This document shows positions 1-11,128 of a DNA stretch of 64,000 nucleotides, in pieces; within the stretch, counting starts at the first letter, position 1, and every line of letters begins with the position of its first letter. Source of the DNA: Allium sativum (taxonomy: Eukaryota; Streptophyta; Magnoliopsida; Asparagales; Amaryllidaceae). The translations under genes were made by a program, and so were the position numbers. Under the pieces are notes generated by a model. The model saw nothing but the letters and a program-made list of their open reading frames with translations, had not been told where the DNA came from and made no database searches. Location: assembly GCA_030737875.1 (NCBI GenBank), contig CM060909.1, positions 32,291,159 through 32,355,158 on the forward strand, read 5' to 3'.

Positions 1-345
1 TATGCAAGTTCACTATGCCATGATTTGCAAGTTTATTGGGTTATGCATGTTTATGCAAGTTCACTATGCCATGTAATGCATGTTTAATAAGTTATGCATG
101 CTTATGCAAGTTCACTATGCCATGTTATGCATGTTTAATAAGTTATGCATGCTTATGCAAGTTCACAATGACATGTTATGCATGTTTGACAAGTTATGCA
201 TGTTTATGCAAGTTCCCTATGCCATGTTAGGCAAGTTTAACATGTTATGCATGTTTATGGTAATATGCAAGTTCACTATGCTAAGTTATGCAAGTCTAAC
301 ATGTTATGCATGTTTGTTGTGATATGCAAGTTCATCATGTATGTT
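1..345. repeat. 51-bp tandem repeat inside the LTR
   Basis: The motif gcaagttcactatgcc recurs at about 4, 55, 106, 157 and 208, a period of 51 bp, then less regularly near 267 and 318. Because 51 is a multiple of three, the array reads as open frames with a 17-residue repeat; these are a by-product, not genes. The solo LTR at 21882 has a comparable short-unit array (catgctatgctatgttgtaa, about 22680-22800) at the matching place, so this zone of the LTR family is prone to repeat expansion. Confidence 0.85.
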
Positions 346-582
346 ATGCCAAGTTCCCTCTTCCTATCCTTTATGCGTTATTACGAATATGTAAGCGATA
401 GAATGACGTTGGGGGGTTTGGGTAAACTTAAAATACATGAAAATATAAGATTGGGAATTTACCTATTAAGTTAGGTCTACCCCTTGGGAATTTACCTATT
501 AAGTTAGGTCTACCCAAGTATTTGTTGACTTGTAATTATGTTTTGAAATAAAGTGGACATGACACTTAGAAAACATAAGTGT

Positions 583-790
583 GGCCAACTCGAGGTTGGG
601 TTGAGTTTGTAGCGTAATTCTACCCGGAACCTACCGGCTTAACTAGTGGCTACAAACAATAGGACCCAATGTGAGAAGTTGGTCATGGGGTGCCAAGACC
701 CGAGGTTAGACCAAGTTGTGGTGTAAATCTACCCGGAATCCACCGGCTTAACTAGGTAACCACAACAAAGTCTAATGTGAGAGGTTAAGG
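583..790 (+). other. Two tandem covarying hairpin modules in the LTR
   Basis: Module 1: 583-590 pairs with 677-684, 596-601 (ttgggt) with 664-669 (acccaa), and 605-613 (gtttgtagc) with 649-657 (gctacaaac). Module 2: 706-711 (ttagac) pairs with 770-775 (gtctaa), and 715-722 (gttgtggt) with 759-766 (accacaac). Both enclose a similar core starting ctacccggaa and ending taactag, and both carry cgaggtt on the left and aatgtgaga on the right. The stems differ between modules yet pair in each. The pairing is read directly from the sequence; a role in DNA or RNA is inferred. Confidence 0.7.
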
Positions 791-2089
791 TGCATTAAAT
801 TAATTAATGCCTCATGATTAGGGTTAAGTCAGGGTCCACTAATACTTAACCAATTTAGGGATTCGAGGGATTGAAATGGGGTTAAGTTGTGAACTGTCGG
901 TTACACTTAACCAATTTAATCCATTTGGGGGTTCGAGGGATTGAAATGGGGTTAAGTTTTGAACTGTCGGTTACACTTAACCGATTTAATCCATGATTAG
1001 TGAAGGGTTAAATCGCACTTAACCCTCTTAGGAAACCCTAGCAACGTGGTCTGTTCCAGCAGTAATCCCAGTTTGGTATCATCACAACCCTAGAGGCTGG
1101 GCTAGGGCGGGGCACGATTACTGGACTGATGTAAGCGACCAAAGCGACGACTGAGTGGTACAGCGGTGCGGGTCCAGGCGGGCTACGGACGTGCACGTAG
1201 TCCGGTATTGGACAAACTCGAGGCACGGGTACCAGTAGGTTTAGACTGTGCATTATTGCTTCAGTGTCTGGGGTTGACACCCGAGGGCTTGATACACCCG
1301 AAGGTGGACCCAGCACGGTCTGACTACATCCATATGTGGGCCGTATGGACACCAACACTTGACGTGTTAGGCTTATAGGGAGCCGATCGACTAGACCGTT
1401 TGGTTGGACCTTATATTAAGGTCACTTCATGTTATTGGGTCAAAGCTTGGGCCAAGGGATCAATACCTGTTATGTTGGTTTGCTAGTACACCGTGTTGCA
1501 AAACTTAACCTTGTTTATGCGATGACACCTCTATCTATCTTGTAGTTAATTTATCATGCCAGTATGTTGTTATCTATGATCATCTCAGTTTCCATCATGC
1601 TGTTAACTTTATTAGTTTATAGACTGATCGTAGCAGGGCTTACCAGTCTTTATGACTGACCCGTTTTCTTTTCGCTTCTTTTCTTCCGTTTCCCCTCCCC
1701 CCCCCCAGGTTCTCAGGGTGGGAACATTGGTGCTTAGCTTGGATCGCTTAGCTTGCTTGCTGGATTAGCTCATGTACGTTGGATATTGAGCCCGCTATGG
1801 TTTATCACTCTTATTTGGGGATAGTACTTATGTATTTCAGTTTATCAGATGATGTTTTTATCTAGACTTGTAATTTTGGGAAATTGACATTTTGATGTAC
1901 CAGACTTGTGTTTTGAAATGGTTTAAAAATCTTCCGCTGTTTTATCTACTTACTCTGTTTATTTACATATATATATATATGTCATGTCCTGCCTTGTTAT
2001 ATCATTATGCATGTTTACCTTGTTTTAAAACGCCCCACCAAAGTCAGAGTTGCTTGCAAGAGTCACCCTGGCGGAGGTGGGGTGCTACA

Positions 2090-2520
2090 ATTTTCAAATT
2101 ACTTTGGGGTTTGGGGTTTGTTTTTTGAAGAGGGAAGTAAGAAGGAAGAAGGAGAATATTTCTTTGTCCCATATCACGAAAATACAAAGAGGTGCCTCTA
2201 TATATATAAAGGCTTGATGTATTATATCAAAAGAAAGAAGAGAAGGGAGAGATAAGGCAATGCATGAACATAACATGTATATTGATATTTAAAAGGTCAA
2301 AAGATGGGACTTCGGCCTTGGGGCCCTTTGGGTCTTGTGATCAGTTGGGCCTTAGAATGACGATGGGTTGGACCATTGTATTTTTGAATTACGGCACACG
2401 CATTTGAATTCGAAACGCTATGAAGTATTGCAAATCCAAAGAGGTACATCTGTTTGAATGAGAATAGAAATGACCGTTGCAAATTAGTAGTCGCGTCGTT
2501 TGATCAAAAGCACCTCTCCG
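2090..2520. other. Intergenic or decayed sequence, no gene recognised
   Basis: Nothing after the LTR end at 2089 resembles a primer-binding site. The stretch is purine-rich at first (2130-2250) and then mixed. Short open frames here show no recognisable domain. Confidence 0.5.
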
Positions 2521-2524
2521 CTTC

Positions 2525-2532
2525 TATAAATA
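2525..2532 (+). promoter_or_regulatory. Possible TATA box
   Basis: Tataaata lies about 440 bp upstream of the copia-like gag start at 2971, a plausible place for the promoter of a decayed copia 5' LTR. LTR ends and a primer site could not be located, so the assignment rests on position and motif alone. Confidence 0.35.
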
Positions 2533-2970
2533 CCGATAGCCAGAAGAGTTTCAAATTAACTTCAGCAACATCTTCTTTTTCCTCTCAAAAATTACGACGC
2601 CATTTAAGCATCTCAAAAGCTGTGTATTCGCAACACCTACAGGGTATTGCAAAATCCAGAATGGCCACAGATTTCAACCTCTACTTCTTCTCTACATTCT
2701 ATCTTCTGCTTGCATCATCAGAGAATATAAATATCGAGTGCTCTTGATCGGATCAAAGTCATACAAACTTTGAATCCGATTTCGTTGTTCCAAGGCTTGA
2801 TTGAATCCTGAAATCAATAGTTCGATAATCTATTTGTACCTGGTAGGTTGAAATATTATCTAAAAGAATCTATCGAATAGATCCTTAAAGTTTGAAGTAC
2901 AAAAATATTCATCATTCAATAGGCTCAAACCGTAGAATCCCCAACAAATTTTCAAACAATAATTTCAATA

Positions 2971-3240
2971 ATGGAAGGTTTGAGCGCACTGCATGTGATG
3001 AATCAGCATTTGACGAAATTGGAGCGATTTGATGGCGAAAACTTTACTCATTGGCAAGAGACAATGAAATTTTTTCTAATCACCGTCAAATTGTTTTATA
3101 TCTTGGAAGATGGATTGGAAGTAATACGGGATGAAACCGCTGGCGAGGATGCCGCTCTGAAGGCAAAATGTGCAAAACGCAAAGAGGATGACTTTATTTT
3201 GGGAAATTTTTTATTAACGAGAAGCACGGTTTTTAATTGA
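2971..3240 (+). pseudogene. Ty1/copia-type Gag N-terminal fragment
   Basis: The 89-residue frame contains LTKLERFDGENFTHWQETMK followed by a hydrophobic stretch and KRKEDDFILGNFLL. This is the pattern of the N-terminus of plant copia Gag (the DUF4219/UBN2-type start: a K-F/L-x-G-x-N-F-x-x-W-x-x-x-M motif, then a W/D-rich segment). The normal protein runs several hundred residues into a zinc knuckle and pol; here the frame ends at 3238-3240 and no zinc knuckle, integrase or RT follows. It is therefore a truncated relic. The start is the first ATG ahead of the conserved motif. A host gene carrying this domain is possible but less likely given the surroundings. Confidence 0.6.
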
Positions 3241-4120
3241 GTATATTGACTTTCTTTTGGTCTGAGCCTGGCACGCATATTTGTGGGCATATTTTGGATA
3301 TAATTTTTTTTGAGAAATAGTATTTGGGGTATATGTTTCCGTTTGCTTTGTTGTATTCATTAGTGTTATTCAGCAAGGCTATTTGATTTTGAGGCAACGT
3401 AGAGAAATTTTTAGTTTGTTGCTTGAATTGTTTGTTTTTCAAAATTTTCTTTTCCTTTTCCTTGTACTTTCTAATTGCTTTCACAAAAAAAGAAGAAGAT
3501 CAAATCAAAGGCCAAAGTAAGGAGCAACCAACAAAGAAATCATAGGTCATGAAATTGCAAATAGTTGAGTTTGAAGCGTGAGCACTACTCAATAACTTTG
3601 GATGAACATCCATACACCACTGTAAAAAATTTCTAATACTACAGGGTATGCTGCTGCTTGAAAAATATATAGAAATTGCTTGTAAAGATTTCCATCATGT
3701 GTCGCGGCTCGCTTGTAAGAAAATTATTTCTGTAATTTATTATTCTGTGATTGTTCTGTAATGGAAATTTCTGAATCTATTTGTTAGGAATTAATTTCTA
3801 TAACTTAAATCATCACTCTCATTGGTTTTCAACTTTATAATTCATTAAATGTTGATTTTAGGAAAATACGATCGCTCATATAAAATAATATAATTGAAAA
3901 TGGTGCTTTGTGAAGTTGACTGTCTCGTATAATTGGATCGCAGATATATAGTAGTACAATTTATTGAACTATTAGCAAAAGAGCTTGCATACTACCCATA
4001 AAACATTGGTCGTATTCCTTAGTATTTATACTATACGTGAACGACTATAAGGCCCTCTTCCCCTTCTAATTGCGTCAGTTAATTAATAGAGCATAACTTA
4101 GTATTTTATACTATTTTGAA
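3241..4120. other. AT-rich sequence, no gene recognised
   Basis: I see no domain, repeat array or terminal repeat here. A stretch at 3640-3790 with repeated tgtaa/ttctg words could be decayed 3' untranslated or LTR sequence of the copia relic, but no boundary is visible. Confidence 0.4.
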
Positions 4121-5300
4121 GTGAGAATAGTTATGTCTTGTCTTGGCTTCATTAAAATGTTTGATTCAAAAAAATCCTTTAGAGAATTGTGCAATAATGA
4201 CCTAAGTAGATGTCCTCTGGAAGAGTATGAGTATGAATTACAACTCATGAAGCAAAATTTTCCGAAATTTTGGAGCCCAATGCCAACAATTTTCAAAAAT
4301 TTCAAATTGACTAACATTTTCAAAATCAAAGAAATGATCGAAATTGCGATTTCAATTCAAATTTCAATAATTTCGATTATGGGCCACATTCACATCAAAA
4401 TAGCTTTAAATCCAAATATAGCTTTGACCAAGATCATTATGGGGTTGTAAACCAATATTTTCAAAGTTATAGACCATATCAACATCTTGAAAATAACCAT
4501 AATTACAATTTTCCCTTGAATTTCAACAATTTTGGTATGAACATAATTTTTACTAATCAAAATGATTTCCAATATCATTGTCTTTTTTCTGAAAATTCAA
4601 ACGACCACCACATTTGAAATAATATTGATCGTGGAATTGATGTAGACTATAATTTTGAGAATCAAGAAATCCAAAATGAGAGATCTCATATCAACGATTC
4701 TGAAAATTATCATCTTAACATGCTTAGAGAGAGGGTAGAAAGGAAAGATAGACAACTTGATGGACTTCTTTTTTAATAACATCTTTTAAAGAACAACTCG
4801 AGTAACAAAATCAAATTCAAACATGCAATGAATCAGAAAATAATCCATGCTTTACTGATAGTGAAAATTTTCAAACAACAACTTTGGAAATTGAGAATAA
4901 CGATCTAAATGAAGTTGTTAAAAATTCAGCAAATGATTTGGACTTCAGCTCTTTTCAGGAAAAAGATTTAAGCTCAGATTTTGATCTTTCCCTTTCAGGC
5001 TGCGAGAAACTTTAAATTTCAGAAATTGAACAAAATAAAAATGTTGAATTTTTCGAAAACCCAAAATTGGAGAAGGATTTTAATGAACATAATTTTTTTG
5101 GATTGTATGAGGATCAATTGATAAATGAGGGTGAAATAGAATCATGTCACCAACTCAAGTTTAAAATTTTCAATTTTGAGGTTTCAAACAAACTTAAAGT
5201 TGTCAGTGTCGAAAATACGTTGTTAATTAATAAAATTGAGTAATGTGATCACATATTCTTGAACAACACTCAAAATTTAAATTTCATGACTGCAACTAAG
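4121..5300 (+). other. Decayed Asn-rich coding-like stretch, unrecognised
   Basis: One frame begins at 4121 (109 residues: MRIVMSCLGFIKMF then a charged segment). After frame changes the reading is very rich in Asn, Phe, His, Tyr and Asp (about 4330-4610), then acidic (about 4860-5240), with scattered stops. Low complexity plus stops suggests a decayed coding region. It may be the interior of the Tat/Athila-like element whose 3' end lies at 5722-7800, but I see no RT, integrase, protease or zinc-knuckle motif, so the function is not assigned. Confidence 0.3.
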
Positions 5301-5720
5301 TATATATACAATCAAATTTTTTGGACAATTGCATTGATAAATTTGTGGAGCACATGAATCATCTTGGAAACATTATTTCTGTAGGAAAACTTCGGGTTAG
5401 GATGGCATGGGACATTTATCTATTGGACCATAAATCTAGGTATAAAGATGAGATGGTTTTCAAAAACCATTGCTTATTAGAAAACATTCCTAGACATAGT
5501 GGGAATGGAATTCATCGGGCTAGAACCAAGTGTAGAAGGAATTTTTTTTGGCATTCTTTGCATCGCATACATCATAAACACATATATCATTGTACACATG
5601 ATCCATTCTTACATACAGTTAGAATGCATTTCATTCTATAAATTTTTTTGCATCTCATCCATTTTTGGGTGCTATCTTTCACATTTTGGAAACCTTTTTA
5701 TATTATGGACAATGTTTAGA
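5301..5720. other. Unrecognised sequence before a PPT-like motif
   Basis: Short plus-strand frames around 5321-5640 have no recognisable domain. The segment sits directly upstream of a retroelement-like polypurine motif and may be the decayed end of its pol or a 3' untranslated region. Confidence 0.3.
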
Positions 5721-5742
5721 TCAAGTGTGGGGGGAGGAGTTT
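5700..5742 (+). other. Polypurine-tract-like motif of a Tat/Athila-type element
   Basis: Tatggacaatgtttagatca followed by agtgtggggggagg at 5722-5735 matches the ggacaatg-x-aagtttgggggagg signature often seen after pol in Tat and Athila gypsy elements. This is family knowledge applied to a short motif; no intact protein supports it. Confidence 0.45.
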
Positions 5743-6184
5743 GCATTACATCCTTTTATTTTTCTTTTATTTTTTTCTTTCTTTCCGTATAGGATCATCA
5801 TGCATTTTAAATCATAGTAACATGCCATTTTTTTGAAACATGACTCATTTTAGATTGATACAATAAAATAAAATAAAATAACAATTGTTAGTTAGTTAAT
5901 AGTATTTTTTTCTCTCAACTAAAATCAAATAAGAAATATATTGAAAAGTTGAATTTTGAGGGTTGATAGTGTAACCGGTGCATAGGTAGATTCTTAGGTG
6001 ATGGCCATAAAGTTTATTCTAAATTATAGTCTTTGTTTAATGAGTAGAGGACTTAAAATACTTATATTGGCTTTTTAATTCTTTAAAACTAAGTTATGTT
6101 CAACAGAATTTACGCAACTCTCTCTTGTTCTTATTATTTCAATAATAATAATAGTAATCTAAGGGTATCCAACATTGCTTGTAA

Positions 6185-6405
6185 ATCTAGCGTTGGTGTG
6201 CAAACCCGCCAAGCTCTATCCGACATGTTGTTAACAAAGTCAACATCGGTATATCTTGGTCTCATTTAATGAGTTGGACACCTAAGGATTACAGACATGT
6301 TGTTGACAAAGTCAGCGTCGGTCTGCATAATTCGCCAAGCTCTGTTCCATCCATCATTGGTGGCATACCTTGGTCTTTTAAGTTAGGTGTATGTAGTTAA
6401 TCATA
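6185..6405. repeat. Imperfect direct duplication, about 110-130 bp
   Basis: Words shared by the two halves include cgccaagctct, gacatgttgttaacaaagtc / gacatgttgttgacaaagtc, and accttggtct / tatcttggtct. They appear once at about 6205-6270 and again at about 6294-6380. The copies are diverged and the unit boundaries are approximate. Confidence 0.45.
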
Positions 6406-6942
6406 ATTTTAATTTTTATAGAGATTAAGAATAAGCGATGATCCCAAGCACTTCTTGACCTTATTGATTTGACTAGTCATACACAAGGAAATTAGAATAC
6501 CACTTTGTGAACAATGACAAGCAAAATAAGAATTTATTTCATGGCTGCAATATGTTATCAACCGAACCAACTGGCCAAACTAGACATAACATCTGAAAAC
6601 TAGAATTATATTGAAAATTTGTGACAAGTTGAGGTATCTAAAATAAAATCAACTGACTAGAAATTGTTAATTTACCTTGTTGTACCACTTTTTTGAAAAA
6701 AGTCATGTTTTCATTTTTGTTTTCATTTGCATTTGTCCATTGCACTCATGTACTTGCATTAGAACCACAACATATAGCATTTGGATTTTATGGGTAGTAT
6801 CCACTGAAAACCCTCACTAGACACCACTCGTCCTACTAGGGACACCTAGAGGTTTAACGGCTTGTTGCATACGCTCAATGCAATTGTGTTTCCTGCGAAA
6901 ATGTGACCTATCTAGTTTAGTTTTTTCATTTTTGTTTTACTC

Positions 6943-6981
6943 GAGGATGAGTAAAAGATAAGTGTAAGGGTATTTGATTAA
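6943..6981 (+). other. Polypurine tract region of a Tat-like element
   Basis: Ctcgaggatgagtaaaagat followed by aagtgtaaggg resembles the canonical tcgaggacgagcaaaag-x-taagtgtgggg segment that immediately precedes the 3' LTR of many plant Tat-type gypsy elements. Two G-to-A changes have weakened the purine tract. The probable LTR starts right after it. Confidence 0.55.
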
Positions 6982-7800
6982 CATAAAAATGTGTTTATTT
7001 TATGCTCTTATATCTTTTCTTTTGTGTATAAATAAATATTACTTGGGTATTATTTTGTTGTTTTTATAGATGTGTTTTCCAAACCTCATTCAACCATTAA
7101 AGTGAAGAATGGATGCCATATACGTGAAGAATTTCATAAGAAGCTGTCATTGGAAGCTAGTTATGTTCGCATTGGTCACCTTGGTAGGAGATAGGTAGAA
7201 AAGATCTTAGGAAATTTTTTGTCAATCAATTGGACACATGGAAAACAAGGATAAGAGGAAGATCGTAGCATAATTTTTGATGAGGAGGCCCATTTAGATG
7301 ATTAGGGTTTGCAACCCAGCTATAAATACACATGTATACCCATTGTAAAAAGGGGACTTTTCTTTTGTACCTTCTTCTGCCATTAATTTAGTTTACTTTT
7401 CTCTTATTTTTCTGCAATTTTATTTTATTAGCAACTAGTGTCATCTACACAATTAGGTTTGGTAGAGTACTAGTTGTCTTTTGCACTTATTTTCATTAGT
7501 GATTGACTGTCTAATTAGATTCAGAGGTAATCCTAATCTTATTTTCTGTTAGTTATTTAATTTCTGCAATTTTAATTTCTGCTTTTTAATTGCTTTTCTA
7601 GGTCATATTGGATTGAATAAAGATTTGATTAGATTTAGATCTGATTCAATTCAATAATAGTTTAATTTTCAATTCCAATTATCTTTGTCTTCAAAATCAA
7701 CCTCCAAGTTTTGTCTAACTCACCCAAGAAATATGTAAATAATAAATTTTAATTTTCCTCCCGGTGCTCAACCTGCATATTACACACTTGTGCGCTTGCA
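6982..7800 (+). mobile_element. Probable 3' LTR of a decayed Tat-like gypsy element
   Basis: The sequence begins tgattaacataaaaatgtg directly after the polypurine-like motif. It carries tataaata at 7321-7328 in a promoter-like setting and ends near gcgcttgca at about 7800, after a cccggtgctcaacctg block typical of U5 ends. A second copy is not in the window, so both ends are estimates; the right end could be off by tens of bases. Confidence 0.5.
7321..7328 (+). promoter_or_regulatory. TATA box of the Tat-like LTR
   Basis: The context agctataaatacaca lies roughly 340 bp into the LTR, with a pyrimidine-rich stretch (7355-7400) about 35-80 bp downstream. That is the expected position for a U3/R boundary. 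Confidence 0.5.
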
Positions 7801-8259
7801 GTAATTTATTTTAAAATTTACGCTTTTCTATTCCATAGGAAAGTGTCAATCAAAAGGGAAGCATGCATTCGTTACAGTAAATAGGATATTTAAACATACT
7901 TGTATGTGTTATTGGGTGCATGGATACTCCATCTGTTGGAGGACGGTTTGTTGTTCAAGTTGTGTGTGCTTAAGACATTAAGTAAGCCTTTACTGATTAT
8001 GTAGACACCAGCTAATAAGTCGTTTATTCTTATAATCACCTACTATGACATAAATGAATGGTTTATAGCTAATCTTTTACGATAGATATGTGTTAATTTC
8101 GTAAGTCGATTACCTAGTCGATTCGATTTATGGTGGTTCATTGTGAAATGGAACATATTTTTGAAGATTGTTTATGTCATTTTCTAGTTCTCTTCATGTA
8201 TATGTGTATTTAAGAACCTAACACAAAGTGCCCTAAGGTTAGTTTGTGGTGTGAGGAGT
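7801..8259. other. Intergenic sequence, nothing recognised
   Basis: No coding frame of note, repeat array or terminal motif is visible between the Tat-like LTR and the LTR of element C. Confidence 0.5.
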
Positions 8260-8645
8260 TGCAACATGACAACCTGCATTTTACATGTCGGAGGATCCTA
8301 AAATATTTTTATTTTATTCCCTGAGGGTTGGATCATTCTCATAGTTTAATATGTTGCTTATGGGGATGTGAGACATGCCCATAATTTTTACCAATTTTGT
8401 TAGCGATCATTTTCCCCCTGTCAGTCTTGTACAGGGAATGACTTTTGACTCAGGTTGAATCAGAGGGTGAAATCGATGCCATTGGAAAGGAATTGATGAT
8501 TGCCTTTCCGTAGAGTGGTTACATTAATGATTTGGCTCAGCGGTTTGGGAGAAATTGTTGTTTTAAGATTTTCAGTTAGTTGTTCATGTTTTAGGAGCCT
8601 AATGGGATGATTTTAAGGAGGCCCATTAGTGCGTTGATTGGAGGG

Positions 8646-8653
8646 TATAAATA
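8646..8653 (+). promoter_or_regulatory. TATA box of the element C LTR
   Basis: Gggtataaatagggg is a strong plant TATA context, about 390 bp from the inferred LTR start, followed at 40-80 bp by a C/T-rich stretch. It supports the assignment of 8260-11045 as an LTR. Confidence 0.65.
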
Positions 8654-9290
8654 GGGGTGAGGGATATCGGAAATAGTTTAGTTTCCCCATTTCCTCATTT
8701 GGTGCCTTGTGCTCCTCCTTCCTCTAACACCTTTCCACCATTAAAAATCCAAAGAGGGAAATCATAGATCTACACCATTGGAGGCTAGATCTACATCAAT
8801 TGAGGCAAGGATTTATCGGATCAAGGTGTTTGGTGCGAGTTACTTGTTGTCCGGATTCATATTACATCAATTTTAGCTTATTTTGGAGAATCGATGAGTG
8901 GTTTACATCTCTCACATGGATTCAATGAAGTTTATGAGTGTTTGATCATGTTTTCATCAAGTTTGAGTGTTTAACCATAGATCTAAGCCATATTTAGTCC
9001 ATTTTCATATGAGTCACTCTATGATCTCATTTAGTAAGTTTAGATTGATGATTCTATGTTATTTAATATGTTTTGGTAGGTTAGATCTATAATTTTGTTC
9101 ATATGACCATTCATTATGAATGTTGGAGTGATTTGCATGATTTGGGAAAACTTTTGTTTTCATGTTGTTTGTGGATTCGTACCATGTTTTAGATCATGCT
9201 TGATGGATTGGGCAAGTTAGTTTCGTCGAATCTATAATTTGGCGAAGTTTTGGTGAAAATCGGAGTGGTTTTGGAGAAGTGCAGGTTTTG

Positions 9291-9640
9291 GGTCGCACCT
9301 ACAACAGGATTTGAGAAATTCTATGGTTGGTCGCACCTATGACAGCATTTGAGAAATGTTGTGGTCGGTCACACCTAAGACAGCATTTGAGAAATGTTGT
9401 GGTTGGTCGCACCTACGACAACATTCGTGAAATGTTGTGGTCAGTCGCGCATGAGCTTTGGGTCGCACCAATGACAGCATTTGTGAAATGCTGTGGTTGG
9501 TTGCGCATGATTTTGGGTCAAACCTACAACAGCAAATGTGAAATGCCGTGGTCGGTCGCACCTATGACAACATTTGCGAAATGATGTGGTCGGTCACAAC
9601 TACAACAACATTTGTGAAATGCCGTGGTCGGTCGCGCATG
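9291..9640 (+). repeat. Tandem repeats of a roughly 40-bp unit in the C LTR
   Basis: About eight diverged copies of ggtcgcacctatgacagcat plus ttgagaaatg(t/c)(t/c)gtggt follow one another. Some are separated by an extra gcgcatgagctttgggt-type insert that raises the period from about 38 to about 55 bp. Frames opened by this array are not genes. Confidence 0.85.
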
Positions 9641-11047
9641 GATGCAGAATTGAACCAGGGCGTATAACAATATTTCAGAAATGTTGTAAAAGGCTGTTTT
9701 GACATTTTGGCCAGTTTTTCATAGCAAAATGGCTGAAGATGCTATAAAATGTAGTATCCACCAAACGAAGCTTGTTTTTGAGTCGATAATGGTTCTAGCT
9801 TCGACATGAGTTCAAGTTGGAAGGTTCGAAGTGATGAAAGGTGTTCGTTGATTGGTGTAGAACAGCGAATGAAGTGACGACTCAAAGGTTGTTGGTTGGT
9901 GGATAATGGTTACTCGAGAAGGTTGCTTGAGCTATGAAAAGTCATCGAGTTGGATGACTAGAGATGAGAAGGCCGAGAGATTATCGTTATCGTAAGTTCT
10001 AGCTGGCTCGAAGCAGGGGTACAATAGGGGCACCTAAAAGACCGGTTGTAGGTTGAGTACCCTGGGTCTTAGGAAAAGGCCTAGTTGTCAAGGTTGGACA
10101 GATAAAGTTTATGCTAGAACTGGGGTTACCATTAGCCCATTACATATGTCAAGGTTGACCGTCATACGATTAATGATGGTTTCAAAGCAGAATTGGCGGT
10201 GATAGCCAGAGTCAGTCATGGACGATTGGTTGTTCTGTTGTACTGTTTCATGTAGGTTGCCCAATGTTGAAAGAGATTTTCCTTGGGTTCTTGTCTGATA
10301 TTGGTTTAGGTCTTTGGGGCTTGTGCTTAAGGGATGTTGAATTCGATTAGGATGGTTTACATGAGATACATATAATCTGGATGTTATGAGTGCTTTACCA
10401 TGATTGAATGGGTGCTCTGGTTTCCATAGATGAATGGTTGAATTGTTTATCATAAAGGCTATCACTGTCTGATCTGGGGAAGACGGGAGATGAGTTCTTC
10501 TCTAATGTTTGGTAGATTGGTTTGTTAATCTACATATTCTTATATACTTTATTGTTGAAATTTGTTAGTTGTTTTATCGATCACTAAGACTGTTGTCTGA
10601 CTCAAGGTTTTGTCTCCTCTTATTACCTTGGGCTGTTCATCCGATTGTGGATGGACAGACAAAGTAGCAGGTAACAGATGATTAGTGAGGACAGTGTTGT
10701 TGTGTGGAGGCGAGCAGGAGGTTGGCGTACCAGTTTTATTACCATCTAGTGTTTCTGTTTCCGCTGTTTGAGTGTTGTATAAGGGTTGTAGTGAGTCCTT
10801 ATGTACAAACTTTAATACCAGTTGGGTAACCTTTCGAGATGTTGAGAAAGTTTCAAAAGTTTGCTATATGATGCTTCAATACTATTACCTGTTGTGTATG
10901 TTCTATTATATTTTATCACTGCGTTGTGAGTCCTACGACAGGTTCCGATGTTGTACCTACTCTGATGATCGTCCATAGCTGCTTGACACACTTTTCAGCG
11001 CATTATTCCTCTTGTTTAGTGTAGGGGTTATGGGCGGTCATCACATT

Positions 11048-11059
11048 TGGTATCAGAGC
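11048..11059 (+). other. Primer-binding site (tRNA-iMet) of element C
   Basis: Tggtatcagagc matches the 3' end of plant initiator methionine tRNA and sits 2 bp after the LTR end. The same 12-mer occurs in elements A, A' and B. Confidence 0.9.
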
Positions 11060-11128
11060 TCTGGTTAATAATTTTAGCCAAGGTTCGAAGACGTCTTGGA
11101 AACCATGTTGGAAATAAACGGTTGAGAA

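Larger units (their letters stand above)
1..2089 (+). mobile_element. Partial long LTR of a Ty3/gypsy element (5' end outside window)
   Basis: The sequence ends in ggggtgctaca at 2079-2089, the usual right end of this superfamily. It shares ordered blocks with the complete solo LTR at 21882-24972: gggaatttacctattaagt blocks (near 452 and 485), two hairpin modules (583-790), gttaagt/cttaacc repeats (about 823-1030), and a pyrimidine tract followed by cag at 1690-1710. No tRNA primer site follows 2089, so this is either a 3' LTR of an element lying to the left or a solo LTR. The left end and any target duplication are outside the window. Family membership is inferred from shared blocks, not from protein. 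Confidence 0.8.
8260..11045 (+). mobile_element. 5' LTR of gypsy element C
   Basis: The right end is firm: gggcggtcatcaca at 11032-11045, two bases before a tRNA-iMet primer site. The left end is inferred at tgcaacatgacaacc (8260), an approximate inverse of that right end, with apparent CpG decay. Inside are a TATA box (8646), a pyrimidine-rich start region (8690-8730) and a tandem repeat block (9291-9640). Length would be about 2.8 kb. The partner 3' LTR is absent because the element is truncated at 16081, so the left boundary cannot be verified by comparison. Confidence 0.6.

Noticed and set aside
36..474. Overlapping open frames with 17-residue repeats (LCMLMQVHYAM-type)
   Set aside because: They follow from a 51-bp tandem repeat whose period is a multiple of three. 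No start context, domain or second copy supports a protein.
9327..9584. Frame of 85 residues across the tandem repeat block of the C LTR
   Set aside because: Repeat-generated; both strands are open because of the unit's composition.
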